NCBI RefSeq assembly: GCF_017377395.1
Contig: NZ_CP061800.1
Coordinates: forward strand, 1,860,001 to 1,924,000
Direction of reading: 5' to 3'
Source: Desulfonema magnum
Lineage (GTDB): Bacteria > Desulfobacterota > Desulfobacteria > Desulfobacterales > 4be13
DNA: 64,000 nucleotides
Shown here: positions 9,138 to 18,275 of the stretch, in pieces
Position numbering within the stretch: position 1 is the stretch's first letter
Layout: every line of letters begins with the position of its first letter
Program-made: the position numbers and the translations under genes
Notes under the pieces: model-generated
Seen by the model: the letters and a program-made list of their open reading frames with translations, nothing else
Database searches by the model: none
What the model was told of the DNA's origin: nothing

Positions 9138-9378
9138 CAGTGTTCCAAAACCGGATACAAACGCTGTAACACATTGAATCAATATCAGCAGATCGAAAAG
9201 TTTCCGGGCTGTGTGCGGAACAGCGGAAAAACCCAGCTTTTTTTCCCGGACGAAGTGTCTCCCCGGCCGGAAAAACCCGGATTTCCCCCCGTCCGTCATG
9301 TCTGCCCCGCTACAGTCCGAAAACTTTTCGATCTGCTGAATATGGCAACTATCGGATTATGCCCAATTTTGGAACACC
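9138..9378. repeat. nested palindromic element
   Basis: The outer arms are GTGTTCCAAAA (9138) and TTTTGGAACAC (9368). The inner arms CAGCAGATCGAAAAGTTT (9186) and AAACTTTTCGATCTGCTG (9321-9338) enclose GGAAAAACCC and GGAAAAACCCGG segments. The outer ends match the 23193-23272 element (GTGTTCTAAAAC, CATTGAATCAAT). The inner ends match elements at 15569, 32303 and 42717. Confidence 0.65.
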
Positions 9379-9400
9379 ATCTGAAAAATCATCAGACCAA

Positions 9401-10567
9401 TTAAACCGGAAGCGTAAACTGAGGTTCTCCCAGCAAAAATGTCCCTTCGGAAATCTGTTTTTTCAGTATATCAGCGATCTCACGGGCCTTTACCATGCTG
9501 GAAAGGGGAACCGTGGGCACATCTTCGCCATTGAGTTTTATCGAACCGCTTTTCAGTTCAGCATAACTGACCTGACCATAAGTTTTTGAAATGCCGTTTC
9601 CGTAATCATGACCGTAATCAATGATCTGTGTAAATATGTCCTCATCTGATACCGCGGTGTATTGGGCCATTTCCTCATTTAATATGGGAATGGGAACCCC
9701 CAGCCCCACGGCAAGTGAGCATCCGTATCCCTGAATACTCACGCCCACAAGCCATTCGGGGCGCATCTGTTTCAAATCGCCCATGACAAACAAAGTCCCC
9801 GCAGGCGTGACAGGAACGCCTTTTTCTGTTCGGTCTGCCGAGGGCTTGTGCTGGGTGCCGTGCCATGTCACATATCCGGTTCCGCCGCCCAGAAATATCC
9901 GTGTGCCCAGACCGATGGTTTTGTAATACGGATCATTAAACAAAGGGCTTAACTGCCCTGCTGAACAGTAATTGGCATTGCCGGCCCTGGGTTTTAATGC
10001 GCCCATGTAGGTATAAACTGTTTTTTTGTTCAGGTTGATGGCGCAGTTATAATTCTGATACCCGTTTCTCGGATTGCAGAGCGTGGCGCTGGGAAGTGTT
10101 TCCAGCGTGACTTTTTTTTCAATCATGCGGTTGGGATAACAGGTGGTTCCGTAAGCGGTTGCCTTTAAATGAATTTTTTTTCCAGCGAGCAGGTCCTGGA
10201 TGACATGCCCTCCGCCATAGTTAAATTCACCCGGATATACCTTGTTTAAGGGATCATCCTCACAAGGCTGGGTGGCGCCGAGATAACAATCCACAGCGGC
10301 AACGCCCCCATATGCGGGCACATTGTTCAGCCAGACTTCCGAGGCTTTTATCCCCGGAACAGAATGCCCGAAATTAATGAATGCCCCGGAAGAACACATG
10401 GGGGCAAAGGTCCCTGTTGTCACAACATCAACACGCCTCGCGGCCTCAACCGGGCCCTCGTCTTTTACAATATCAATCATTTCTTCGGCTGTCACCACAA
10501 CCACTTCACCAGATCTGATCTTTTCATTGATCTCCTGGTAGGTCTTGTTTATTTTATGTTCTTTCAT
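9401..10567 (-). CDS. DUF39 protein, probable L-aspartate semialdehyde sulfurtransferase (homocysteine biosynthesis)
   Basis: 388 aa. The sequence matches the DUF39 family (MA1821 / Mj0100 N-part), which makes homocysteine from aspartate semialdehyde and a sulfur donor in methanogens and many sulfate reducers. Seen: RVDVVTTGTFAPMCSSGAFINFGHS with the conserved Cys near residue 58, the second conserved Cys in TAYGTTCYPNR (near 140), and the glycine-rich IFLGGGTGYV. The partner ferredoxin/NIL-domain protein (MA1822 type) is not in the window. GGGAGAAT precedes the ATG. Cytoplasmic. The assignment rests on family resemblance and on the anaerobe context. Confidence 0.85.
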   Translation of the reverse strand: MKEHKINKTYQEINEKIRSGEVVVVTAEEMIDIVKDEGPVEAARRVDVVTTGTFAPMCSSGAFINFGHSVPGIKASEVWLNNVPAYGGVAAVDCYLGATQPCEDDPLNKVYPGEFNYGGGHVIQDLLAGKKIHLKATAYGTTCYPNRMIEKKVTLETLPSATLCNPRNGYQNYNCAINLNKKTVYTYMGALKPRAGNANYCSAGQLSPLFNDPYYKTIGLGTRIFLGGGTGYVTWHGTQHKPSADRTEKGVPVTPAGTLFVMGDLKQMRPEWLVGVSIQGYGCSLAVGLGVPIPILNEEMAQYTAVSDEDIFTQIIDYGHDYGNGISKTYGQVSYAELKSGSIKLNGEDVPTVPLSSMVKAREIADILKKQISEGTFLLGEPQFTLPV

Positions 10568-10735
10568 TCCATTCTCCCAAGGCGCGGGGTCAGATAAGCA
10601 TTTTCCCCCTGATCTTTTCCCCCTGATCTTAAACGACTGAGTTCAGAGGCAGCGGGGGATTTGCTGAAGCAATTTCGGCTGAGAACCCGTCCCCGCCGTC
10701 CATTTACAACAATTGGTTGGACGGCTTTAATTCTT

Positions 10736-11488
10736 TTAAGGTAAAAATTTATCTAAGTCGTAGTTTCCACTATTAAATTCAACAAGTTTTATCCAGTTGA
10801 TACTTCCATTTTCATCGCAGTATCGTTCAATGAATAATTTTGTAAATCTGTTTATTACTCTTGCCTTTTCAAGCAGAAAAGCTTTGTTATGCTCTTGTGC
10901 CTTATAGCCTATGGGTTCAATAATATCAGTATATAAATTTTCATTTTCACTGATCAGATACCAAAAATTCTGCCCGACAACTTTTAAATAACCTCTCACA
11001 TAGTTTGTTTTTGTTTTCCCATAGCATATACCCAGAACAGGTTGGACATTGACACCCCGACCAGCCTGTTTTACTCTGATGACAGCATTTTTTAAATCCT
11101 GCTCCAATCTGTTTTGCTGAGAACTGTTACCCCAGTTTGTTCCTGATTTGACAGAGACAACATAGTGGATATTTTTGTGAAAAAATTCCAAATCAACACC
11201 GGGAGCGGTTGATTTATGTCCGTTGCAAGTCTCTTGTGCGATAAAAATAGCCAAACCCTCAAGGAAGTCACCGAATAATTTTTCTTCGGATGATGATAGA
11301 AATGCTTCCAACAGGTTTGTTATAAATTCATTAGCTGTGATCACATTCTTTGCTTTGAAGAGATACGGATTTTTTTTTAATAACTTTTTGAGACTCAGTT
11401 CTTCAAGAGATTTTACTTTGCGCTGATGAAAATCAACAATATTTTCGTTCACATATTTATTAACTTCATCAAGGTTCATATTCATCAT
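10736..11488 (-). CDS. type II restriction endonuclease, PmeII-like family
   Basis: 250 aa. Seen: LKKNPYLFKAKNVITANEFI (residues ~35-55), LSSSEEKLFGDFLEGLAIFIA, then GVDLEF...YVVSVKSGTNWGNSSQ (about 103-128). That is a PD-(D/E)XK site with D in GVDLEF and E/K supplied by SVKSG-type spacing. This arrangement is characteristic of PmeII-type enzymes, which cut unmethylated target DNA. It lies 13 bases downstream of the methyltransferase gene, with GAGGAA before the start, so the methyltransferase is transcribed first. Recognition sequence cannot be told. Confidence 0.75.
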   Translation of the reverse strand: MMNMNLDEVNKYVNENIVDFHQRKVKSLEELSLKKLLKKNPYLFKAKNVITANEFITNLLEAFLSSSEEKLFGDFLEGLAIFIAQETCNGHKSTAPGVDLEFFHKNIHYVVSVKSGTNWGNSSQQNRLEQDLKNAVIRVKQAGRGVNVQPVLGICYGKTKTNYVRGYLKVVGQNFWYLISENENLYTDIIEPIGYKAQEHNKAFLLEKARVINRFTKLFIERYCDENGSINWIKLVEFNSGNYDLDKFLP

Positions 11489-11501
11489 AACAATTATTTC
11501 C

Positions 11502-12368
11502 TCAGTTTAAAATTGTTTCAAATTCAGTTTGACTTTCAGCTACATTGGGTAACCGAATCTGAATTTGAGAAGTTCGTTTCCTTGATATTTCTATATATTC
11601 CGCATTTATATCAATACCAATATAATTTCTGCCAAGCTCTATGGCAGCTACCGCTGTCGTACCTGAACCTACAAAAGGATCCAATACGACATCACCCTGT
11701 TCTGTAAAAAGTTTGATAAACCAGGCAGGCAATGTCACAGGAAACACTGCGCTATGCTTGCGATTCGCACACTCGGTTGCCATATGAAGCACATTTGTCG
11801 GATATACCATTTTACGATTCTTCCAGTTTGAAACATTCTTTCCGAATCCGCTTCCGACTTTGGATTCATCCCGTATCTTATCGGTTTCGCTCAGGTTTGC
11901 CAGACGATTTTTCGCCCAGTCACCTACCGGAACCATAACTGTTTCCTGAAACATCTTGAATTTTTTTTGTTTATTAAATTGAATAAGCCTCTCCCAGTTG
12001 TCTCTGAATCTGTTGGGCCACTTGCCGGGGTAAGAATTCTTTTTATGCCAGACATACTCTTCGGTCCACAGCCAGCCTTGTTGTCTCATTTTTAATATCA
12101 AATCAATAACATATGTGTGTCTTTCGCCATTTACCACTCTTTCTTTTATATTTAAAATAAATGACCCGCCAGGTTTAAGAACACGCTTGAATTGTTTGGC
12201 CTTCGGTAAAAACCATTCCACATATTTATCAGGTTTTATACCGCCATAAATACTTTTCCTTTGGTCGGCATAAGGAGGGGAAGTAAAAATCAGATCAACT
12301 GATTCATCAGGCAATCCTTCTAATACTTTTTCACAATCACCTAAAATAAATTTATTTAAAAATTCCAT
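11502..12368 (-). CDS. type II DNA methyltransferase (N4-cytosine or N6-adenine, beta class)
   Basis: 288 aa. The catalytic motif IV TSPPYADQR occurs near residue 30. The SAM-binding motif I DPFVGSGTTAVAAIELGRNYIGIDI is near 235, so the motif order (IV before I) is that of the beta class (pfam01555). TSPPY is most often seen in m4C enzymes but occurs in m6A ones. It precedes the PmeII-like endonuclease and should protect the host against it. Together they form a compact, self-contained restriction-modification module. Confidence 0.88.
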   Translation of the reverse strand: MEFLNKFILGDCEKVLEGLPDESVDLIFTSPPYADQRKSIYGGIKPDKYVEWFLPKAKQFKRVLKPGGSFILNIKERVVNGERHTYVIDLILKMRQQGWLWTEEYVWHKKNSYPGKWPNRFRDNWERLIQFNKQKKFKMFQETVMVPVGDWAKNRLANLSETDKIRDESKVGSGFGKNVSNWKNRKMVYPTNVLHMATECANRKHSAVFPVTLPAWFIKLFTEQGDVVLDPFVGSGTTAVAAIELGRNYIGIDINAEYIEISRKRTSQIQIRLPNVAESQTEFETILN

Positions 12369-12518
12369 TAGTTATACTCTCTTGTTTTAGATATTCAACG
12401 ATAAAAATTGGGGGAAAAGTACAAAGCGGACTTTGCATTCCTCCCCGAAATTTTTTTCTTAAACTCGATGATCAGTTTTTTTTCTGTCCGGACCCGGTCA
12501 GCAAACCTGATCATTGAG

Positions 12519-13931
12519 TTAAAAGCTATTGTTCAAATTTGATTTGGCTGTTTTGATTTTTCTTGAAATATTATCTCTTATCCAGTGGGAATCCCACCAT
12601 TCAATGGGATTTACAAAGGTGTTATGAACAATCATGCCAAAATGAAGATGATCACCAAAAGCAAATCCTGTTTTTCCTGTTTTTCCTACGGGGTCCCCTT
12701 TTGATATAATCTGATCTTTTTGCACCCGGATACTGCTTAAATGGGAATATGTGCTGAACAGCCCGAAACCGTGGTCAATGATTACTGTTTTGCCATAAAT
12801 TCCTATCTTTCCCACAAAAACGACCTTTCCGCTATTGGCTGCCGGAACCGGTGACATGGCAATTGAAGCCAAATCTATTCCCAGATGAACCTGATGATCA
12901 ATGATATCCTCTTTGTATTTGTATTCGCGATGATCAGCAAAGCCTGCTTTTCTTGCAGACTTGGGGAGCCTCAGAAACGTTCCTTTCCAATATTTCACCC
13001 CGCTGGTATTCCGCGTGATTTCTATCATTTTCGCTGCATTTGCCGCGCGAAGATTGTTGTTGATCATAAGGAATTCTTCAAGATCAGATATCTGAGGACT
13101 TTTGGCTATCCCGCTGTCAAATTTTGGCATTTCCCATGTAAGAAATCCGTCGGAAATATTAATGACATCTGTTTTGAAATTTTTCTTTTTTATATAATAA
13201 GGAAATCTTGTTTTAGCGATATTGCCTGCCTGGTCCGTGGCGCTGACAAAAATATTTGTGCCGGGATTCTGTTTATAATTCAGCCCGATAAAGGCCATAA
13301 AAACATCCGAAATATGGGGATTTCCAATGACCTGCCGGCCCGAATATCCCTGGAAAAAATTTTCCCCCACATAAACCCCGTTTTCAGGACAGGGTTCGGA
13401 CAGCCTGTAAATGACAAGACCTGATCCGCCCTGCGCGAAGTTATGCGTCTCGCTTAAAACATCTATGCGAGGGGGTCTTGTATCAATTGTCACCTTTTTT
13501 TCAATAAGTGTTTTATTGCCATTCCACCATCTGCGCCAGGAATGATCGGTCGCGCTTATAAGAAAAGTTGCTTTGCCATCGGTAATTCCCATTTTCCCCG
13601 GTTCAACCAGAATTTTGAAAGCGTCCTCAGTGACCTTTGTGATTCCGAAAATCCCCCCGGATGAAAAGTTTTTTTCAAGCAAAACAAATTCCTTGCCGTT
13701 TTTCAAAAGAACCATCTGTATTTGCCTCAGGCCGCTTTTGGCATCAGATATCGAAAAAGAAAGTTCCTGAGACACGCCGATTGCTGAAAACGTGAGGTCT
13801 GACTCAACAGACGGGTTTTCCCCTTCCAATTTTGTGTACAAAATAAAGATGGCCGGCAAAATAACGAAAATACATACCGCCATAACAAACCACAATTTAA
13901 AATTTCTCATAATTAGCTTTTTAATTTTCAA
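12519..13931 (-). CDS. M23 family metallopeptidase (LytM-type), membrane anchored
   Basis: 470 aa. The start is a TTG at 13931 with GAGAGGAT 6 bases before it; an internal ATG at 13910 lacks such a site. One N-terminal membrane segment (WFVMAVCIFVILPAIFILY, ~15-33) is followed by a long periplasmic region with Ig-like strands. The C-terminal M23 domain (~350-460) has intact zinc ligands: H in HLGIDLAS, and HLHFGM, plus GLFSTYSHLS. It is expected to cut peptidoglycan cross-links in the periplasm. The domain plan resembles M23 peptidases of sulfate reducers. Single gene, divergent from kdsA. Confidence 0.9.
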   Translation of the reverse strand: MKIKKLIMRNFKLWFVMAVCIFVILPAIFILYTKLEGENPSVESDLTFSAIGVSQELSFSISDAKSGLRQIQMVLLKNGKEFVLLEKNFSSGGIFGITKVTEDAFKILVEPGKMGITDGKATFLISATDHSWRRWWNGNKTLIEKKVTIDTRPPRIDVLSETHNFAQGGSGLVIYRLSEPCPENGVYVGENFFQGYSGRQVIGNPHISDVFMAFIGLNYKQNPGTNIFVSATDQAGNIAKTRFPYYIKKKNFKTDVINISDGFLTWEMPKFDSGIAKSPQISDLEEFLMINNNLRAANAAKMIEITRNTSGVKYWKGTFLRLPKSARKAGFADHREYKYKEDIIDHQVHLGIDLASIAMSPVPAANSGKVVFVGKIGIYGKTVIIDHGFGLFSTYSHLSSIRVQKDQIISKGDPVGKTGKTGFAFGDHLHFGMIVHNTFVNPIEWWDSHWIRDNISRKIKTAKSNLNNSF

Positions 13932-14016
13932 TAGGTTATCCTCTCATTTTTGCTGTCAGATTTTATAATGAATAATAGCAATTAAAAAAACGGTGATCAA
14001 GGCCTGTTTTCGTTTC

Positions 14017-14045
14017 TTGACTTTTAATTGCGTACACGATAAATA
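14017..14045 (+). promoter_or_regulatory. candidate sigma-70 promoter for the kdsA operon
   Basis: TTGACT at 14017-14022, a 17-base spacer, then TAAATA at 14040-14045. It lies about 140 bases before kdsA in the divergent gap to the M23 gene. No recognisable ribosome site stands immediately before the kdsA ATG. Confidence 0.4.
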
Positions 14046-14184
14046 ACGATTATTGTTTAAGCGTCTGAGAGATTAAGCAATCGGGATTATATTAAACCCG
14101 CGTTACGGGTCCGGCGCGCTTCATCTGTTTGGCCCGCTTTGTCGGACAAATCCAAAAAAAACAACAAAACCAAACTGTTAACCT

Positions 14185-15003
14185 ATGAGCAATATTGTTA
14201 AAATAGAAAACATTTCGATTGGGCATGGTTTTCCCCTTGTTCTGATATCAGGTCCGTGTGTGATAGAAGATTATGAAACGACCTATGAAATCGCCTCATT
14301 TCTCAAAGACCTTACCCAAAAACTGGAAATCCCCTTTATTTTCAAGGCATCCTATGACAAAGCCAATCGGACATCCATCCGCTCTTACAGGGGACCCGGG
14401 ACAGAGGCCGGGCTTGAAATTCTTTATCGTATCAGGACAGAACTTGATGTCAAGATACTTTCAGATGTTCACAGAATAAATGAGATTGACGCGGCCGCCA
14501 AAGTGCTGGACATCATCCAGATTCCTGCTTTTTTATGCCGGCAGACAGATTTTATTTTAGCTGTTGCAAAAACAGGGAAACCTGTTAATATTAAAAAAGG
14601 TCAGTTTCTCGCGCCGTGGGATATGATAAATGTGGTGGAAAAAGTGACTTCCACAGGAAACAAGCGGATTCTGGTCACGGACAGAGGAACAATGTTCGGA
14701 TACAATAATCTGATCGCAGATTTCCGCGGTATAAAAATCATGCAGGATGCAACAGAATACCCGGTCATATTTGACGCGACACACAGTGTCCAGCTTCCCG
14801 GAGGGTCCGGGACCCGTTCCGGCGGGCAGCGGGAATTTGCCCCGATTCTTGCCAGAGCGGCAGTTGCCTCAGGCGCGGACGGTATTTTTTTGGAAGTTCA
14901 CAAAGAACCTGACAAGGCCCTTTGTGACGGACCCAATTCATTAAGGCTGGATATGCTTCATGAATTATTTTCCCAGCTGAAAGCCATTAAAGAGGTGCTA
15001 TGA
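14185..15003 (+). CDS. kdsA: 3-deoxy-8-phosphooctulonate synthase (Kdo-8-P synthase)
   Basis: 272 aa. It condenses PEP with arabinose-5-phosphate to Kdo-8-phosphate, the precursor of the inner LPS sugar Kdo. Seen: LISGPCVIEDYETT, FKASYDKANRTS, RSYRGPG near residue 70, DVHRINE, and the KKGQFLAPWDM and DATHSVQLPGG blocks. It lacks the CxN signature of metal-dependent enzymes: the KASYDKANR motif carries asparagine, as in the metal-independent class. The last 4 bases overlap kdsC (ATGA). It is the first gene of the LPS block. Confidence 0.95.
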   Translation: MSNIVKIENISIGHGFPLVLISGPCVIEDYETTYEIASFLKDLTQKLEIPFIFKASYDKANRTSIRSYRGPGTEAGLEILYRIRTELDVKILSDVHRINEIDAAAKVLDIIQIPAFLCRQTDFILAVAKTGKPVNIKKGQFLAPWDMINVVEKVTSTGNKRILVTDRGTMFGYNNLIADFRGIKIMQDATEYPVIFDATHSVQLPGGSGTRSGGQREFAPILARAAVASGADGIFLEVHKEPDKALCDGPNSLRLDMLHELFSQLKAIKEVL

Positions 15004-15533
15004 CCTGTACAGCTTCCGAAATAACAACCAAAATGAAACAGATAAAATTGCTGCTTCTGGATGTTGACGGCGTGCTTACTGACGGCAGTATCACTTACAC
15101 TGATACCGGGGCTGAAATCAAGACGTTTAATGTCAGGGACGGTGCCGGCATCAGACTCCTTATGAAAGCAGGAATAACGGTCGGCATTGTAACCGGAAGA
15201 CGCTCAGAAGCCCTGCTTCATCGGTGCAAAAATCTCGGTATTGATCTTATTTTTGACGGGGTGGTTGACAAGGCCGATGTCTTGGATGCTGTTTTGGAAC
15301 AAACTGGCACACGCTCTTCCGAAGTCGCGTTTATGGGGGATGATCTGTTGGATATCTCCATGATGAGGCGCGTGGGACTTTCCATTGCTGTTTCCGATGC
15401 CCATGATACTGTACTCGAGGGCGCGGATATGGTCACGGAGCGTAAAGGCGGGGCCGGGGCTGTCAGGGAAGCGTCTGAAGCAATCCTGAAAGCCCGGGGG
15501 CTTTGGGAAAAAACAGTGGCACGTTTTTTATAG
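15000..15533 (+). CDS. kdsC: Kdo-8-phosphate phosphatase (HAD family)
   Basis: 177 aa. HAD motif I LLLDVDGVLTDGSITY (near residue 18), motif II in GIVTGRRS, motif III lysine region and motif IV FMGDDLLDISMM (near 113) are all present. It removes phosphate from Kdo-8-P to give Kdo. As in other KdsC proteins there is no cap domain, consistent with a tetramer. Translationally coupled to kdsA. Confidence 0.95.
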   Translation: MTCTASEITTKMKQIKLLLLDVDGVLTDGSITYTDTGAEIKTFNVRDGAGIRLLMKAGITVGIVTGRRSEALLHRCKNLGIDLIFDGVVDKADVLDAVLEQTGTRSSEVAFMGDDLLDISMMRRVGLSIAVSDAHDTVLEGADMVTERKGGAGAVREASEAILKARGLWEKTVARFL

Positions 15534-15542
15534 TACTGAATT

Positions 15543-15671
15543 AAGATTTCCAAGGTTTCTGGAACCTCAGCAGCTCGAAAATTTTCATAAATCCGGAGTG
15601 CAAAAACAGAGCGAAACGTTTTTTTGCACTCCGGAAGAGATTTTCGTTCTGCTGAATCTGGGAAATCTTCA
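15543..15671. repeat. solo palindromic element between kdsC and lptC
   Basis: Nested arms: AAGATTTCC and GGAAATCTT outside; CAGCAGCTCGAAAATTTT and GATTTTCGTTCTGCTG; and CCGGAGTGCAAAAA and TTTTTGCACTCCGG inside (15593-15634). This is a single, diverged unit of the 74-bp array at 32303-33096. It interrupts the otherwise tight operon and may cause partial termination or RNA processing. Confidence 0.7.
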
Positions 15672-15685
15672 ACGATTAAAGACCT

Positions 15686-16279
15686 GTGGCAAAAAAGAAC
15701 GCTGTGGCAGCTTTTTCAACCCCGAAATTTAAATTGTTTCTGGCGGTGCTTATTCTTGTTGTCTTAGGAGGCACAGCAGCAATTTTTGTAGGCTATCGCG
15801 GAATAATGAACAAATCCGACACATTTGTTTCAGGTATCCGGGACAGCGCAAACATAAGCATTGGCAATGTTCATCAGACCTCAACACGGAACGGGGTAAA
15901 GGAATGGATATTGGAGGCGGTTTCAGTACGCTATCTCAATGAAAAAAAACAGGCGGTTTTTGACAACCTGGCGGTGACATTCTTTCTTAAATCCGAAAAC
16001 AAAGTTCATCTTACGGGAAATAAGGGAATTTTAAAAACAGATTCAAATGATATTGAAGTGACAGGCAATGTTGTGATAAAGGATAAGGACTGCGAGCTTC
16101 AGACTGAAAAATTGTATTATAAACATCATCAGCGCACGCTTTCCTCCCAAGCACCGGTGAAAGTCACAGGAAGTGCATTTAATCTTTCGGCTGATTCCAT
16201 GGTTTTTGATTTAAAGACAAACAAAACTGTGTTTGAGGGCAATGTAAAGGGGACGCTTGGTGGGAATATCACGATGTAA
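15686..16279 (+). CDS. lptC: LPS export ABC transporter periplasmic protein LptC
   Basis: 197 aa from a GTG start. One N-terminal membrane segment (LFLAVLILVVLGGTAAIFVGY, ~16-36) anchors a periplasmic beta-jellyroll (GVKEWILEAVSVRYL; GNVVIKDKDCELQTEKLYY). It bridges LptBFG at the inner membrane to LptA. Position after kdsC and before lptA confirms the assignment. It overlaps the lptA start by 23 bases. Confidence 0.9.
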   Translation: MAKKNAVAAFSTPKFKLFLAVLILVVLGGTAAIFVGYRGIMNKSDTFVSGIRDSANISIGNVHQTSTRNGVKEWILEAVSVRYLNEKKQAVFDNLAVTFFLKSENKVHLTGNKGILKTDSNDIEVTGNVVIKDKDCELQTEKLYYKHHQRTLSSQAPVKVTGSAFNLSADSMVFDLKTNKTVFEGNVKGTLGGNITM

Positions 16280-16823
16280 ACAAACACTCAGCAGGTTTTT
16301 GTTTGTCTCGGCATTTATGTCATGGATTTTTTTGACGATATTCTTTACATATGCTGGTGAGACAGCAGCGGACCCGGGGAATGACAAAGGGAAAATTCGT
16401 ATTTCAGCAAAAACCCTGGTTTCTGACAGTGAGGCAAAATACGCTGAATTCACAGGAAATGTCAGAGCCATCCAGGGAAACACGGTGATCACATCTGACA
16501 GACTCAGGGTTTTTTATAAAGCAGTTTCAGGGAATAAACAGAAGCCGGTTTCAGGTGAGCAGGCCATTGAGAAAATCGTGGCAGAGGGGAATGTAAAAAT
16601 AAAGTTTGACAATAAGGTTGCAGAAACAGAGCATGCCGTATATACAACAAAGGATAAAGTTCTTGTGCTGTCAGGCCCCGGTTCAAAACTGATCAGCGGA
16701 AACAATTCAATTTCAGGATCAAAAATTACGCTTTACAGAGCAGAAGGTCGTATTAAATTTGAAAGCAACAGCGATAAACCGGTGGAAGCAGTGCTTTATC
16801 CTGGTGAAAATGGTATAAAGTAG
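16257..16823 (+). CDS. lptA: LPS transport periplasmic protein LptA
   Basis: 188 aa with a TTG (16257) or GTG (16260) start behind AAGGGGA. A signal peptide ends near residue 35 (FMSWIFLTIFFTYAGETAA). The OstA/LptA jellyroll shows the repeated pattern ISAKTLVSDSEAKYAEFTGNV and VITSDRLRVFY, then ISGSKITLY. LptA forms the periplasmic bridge for LPS. lptB would normally follow directly; here three unrelated genes intervene. Confidence 0.88.
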   Translation: MVGISRCKQTLSRFLFVSAFMSWIFLTIFFTYAGETAADPGNDKGKIRISAKTLVSDSEAKYAEFTGNVRAIQGNTVITSDRLRVFYKAVSGNKQKPVSGEQAIEKIVAEGNVKIKFDNKVAETEHAVYTTKDKVLVLSGPGSKLISGNNSISGSKITLYRAEGRIKFESNSDKPVEAVLYPGENGIK

Positions 16824-17311
16824 TAATTGGTGATTTTGGCGGAAATATATGCTGCATCTTTTAAAGGTCAAAAATTTGTTTAAGTGTCGTCACTACAGGG
16901 AAAGCTTGGGAGTTTGGCAAGTTTAAGAATAACATCTTTACTAAATGCCCTGCTCAGATATCTCAGCTACAGAATATTTAAAGAAAGTGCTTGGTGTATT
17001 GAATTGGTTATTCGACAAGGCACAGTGTAAAAAAATAGCCATGCAAAACCATAGACCACGCTATTATTACAAATATTTATGCCTAGTTTTTTTGTAAGGA
17101 CATGGTATAAGTGAGAAGTGCTTCCAAGCGATTACTTTACTTACTTATTACTTTTTTAACATGGCATAATCCTTAACGAAGCAGACGGGGGGCGGGCTGG
17201 TCTTTTACGAAGCTTTCCGTTAACTCCGCCCTGATGCTTATTTTGAGCGCTATGCCTCTGATCGGTAAAATATTTCTCATTTACAGTTAACCTTTAGCAT
17301 TGCTGTTTAGC
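16824..17311. other. intergenic gap with attC-like hairpin near its end
   Basis: No convincing frame lies in 16824-17170. Around 17175-17245 the sequence TTAACGAAGCAGACGGGG pairs imperfectly with CCGTTAACTCCGCCCTGATGC across a TTTTACGAAGCTTT loop. This resembles, loosely, the imperfect hairpin of integron attC sites. A similar hairpin lies after the three-gene cassette at 18715-18795. Confidence 0.35.
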
Positions 17312-17710
17312 ATGATATTGAAAAAAGAACTTAAAAAACTTGCCAAAGCTCGTTTAAAAGATTCAGAAATTTTGTTTAGGAATAGACGATATGATTCCGC
17401 TATATATCTATGTGGTTATGCTGTTGAATTAGCGTTAAAAGCAAGAATATGCAGAACATTAAAATGGATGGGATTTCCAAGTTCAAACAGTGAGTTCAGA
17501 GATTATAAATCATTAAAAACTCATAATTTAGATACGTTATTGGCTTTTTCAGGAGTTGAAGATAAAATAAAAAACAGATTTCTTTCAGAGTGGTCGGTAG
17601 TAACTCAATGGAAACCGGAAGATCGATACCGACCATTAGGCACAGCAAACAGAATCACCACTAATGATATGATTAATGCAACCGAAAAATTAATAGAGGC
17701 TTTAAGATGA
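17312..17710 (+). CDS. HEPN-domain protein
   Basis: 132 aa from ATG 17312. Seen: KLAKARLKDSEILFRNRRYDSAIYLCGYAVELALKARI, the helix pair of the HEPN fold (pfam05168), followed by KTHNLDTLL near residue 73. HEPN proteins are often RNases using an R-x4-6-H motif; here the nearest arginine (in FRDYKSLKTH) is 7 residues from the histidine, so activity is uncertain. It is A+T-rich compared with the Lpt genes around it. First of three same-strand genes set between lptA and lptB. Confidence 0.75.
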   Translation: MILKKELKKLAKARLKDSEILFRNRRYDSAIYLCGYAVELALKARICRTLKWMGFPSSNSEFRDYKSLKTHNLDTLLAFSGVEDKIKNRFLSEWSVVTQWKPEDRYRPLGTANRITTNDMINATEKLIEALR

Positions 17711-17717
17711 TAATATT

Positions 17718-18263
17718 ATGGATAAAATAATTGATAAATTTAAGTCGATAGAGAAGATTGTTTCCCAGAAAAAAGGCAATGTTAAACTGCTTGCACTTTT
17801 TGAATTGGAAGATAATATTCACGATAGGTGGGATGTAATTATTTCTTCCAAAAATTTGTTCCCTGAAGATATTGAGTCATTGAAATTTGTTGTAAATATA
17901 ATTCAACGTGTTTTAACTAAAAAAGAAATACTTAAAATTTCAAAAGTGGTTTTATTTGATCCAAACGACGAATTTATAACAAAAATACAAAAGTTTCTTA
18001 GCAATGGTAAAAATCCAAAAGAATTTAGCGAAGTGGAGATAAATGGTTTAATGATAAAGCGTGGCTTTGTTATAAAATCCCCTGTCACCGAAGACACGAC
18101 TTTAAAACATGCGGAAGACCTGATCAGATATCTTATCTATACCTCCAAGCCGAATAAAATAAAAGGTTCTATAGATACTCCGTCGCCAGAAGATGTTCAT
18201 CTGCCTTTTAGCGGCAATTTGGAAAAAAACGATATAGAATATACTTCTAAATACCTTAACTAA
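17718..18263 (+). CDS. unknown protein, probable partner of the HEPN gene
   Basis: 181 aa, no signal peptide. The N-terminal part has LFELEDNIHDRWDVIISSKNL (residues ~25-46), resembling the LF...D....WDLVVSAPWL segment of small uncharacterised proteins frequently encoded next to HEPN genes (recollection). It starts 8 bases after the HEPN stop. A two-gene toxin/antidote or defence module is possible but not shown. Function not recognised. Confidence 0.55.
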   Translation: MDKIIDKFKSIEKIVSQKKGNVKLLALFELEDNIHDRWDVIISSKNLFPEDIESLKFVVNIIQRVLTKKEILKISKVVLFDPNDEFITKIQKFLSNGKNPKEFSEVEINGLMIKRGFVIKSPVTEDTTLKHAEDLIRYLIYTSKPNKIKGSIDTPSPEDVHLPFSGNLEKNDIEYTSKYLN

Positions 18264-18275
18264 GATGAGGATGAA

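Noticed and set aside
17312..18263. Classical MNT-HEPN toxin-antitoxin pair
   Set aside because: The second protein lacks the GSx10DxD motif of minimal nucleotidyltransferases; the pair is kept only as HEPN plus unknown partner.
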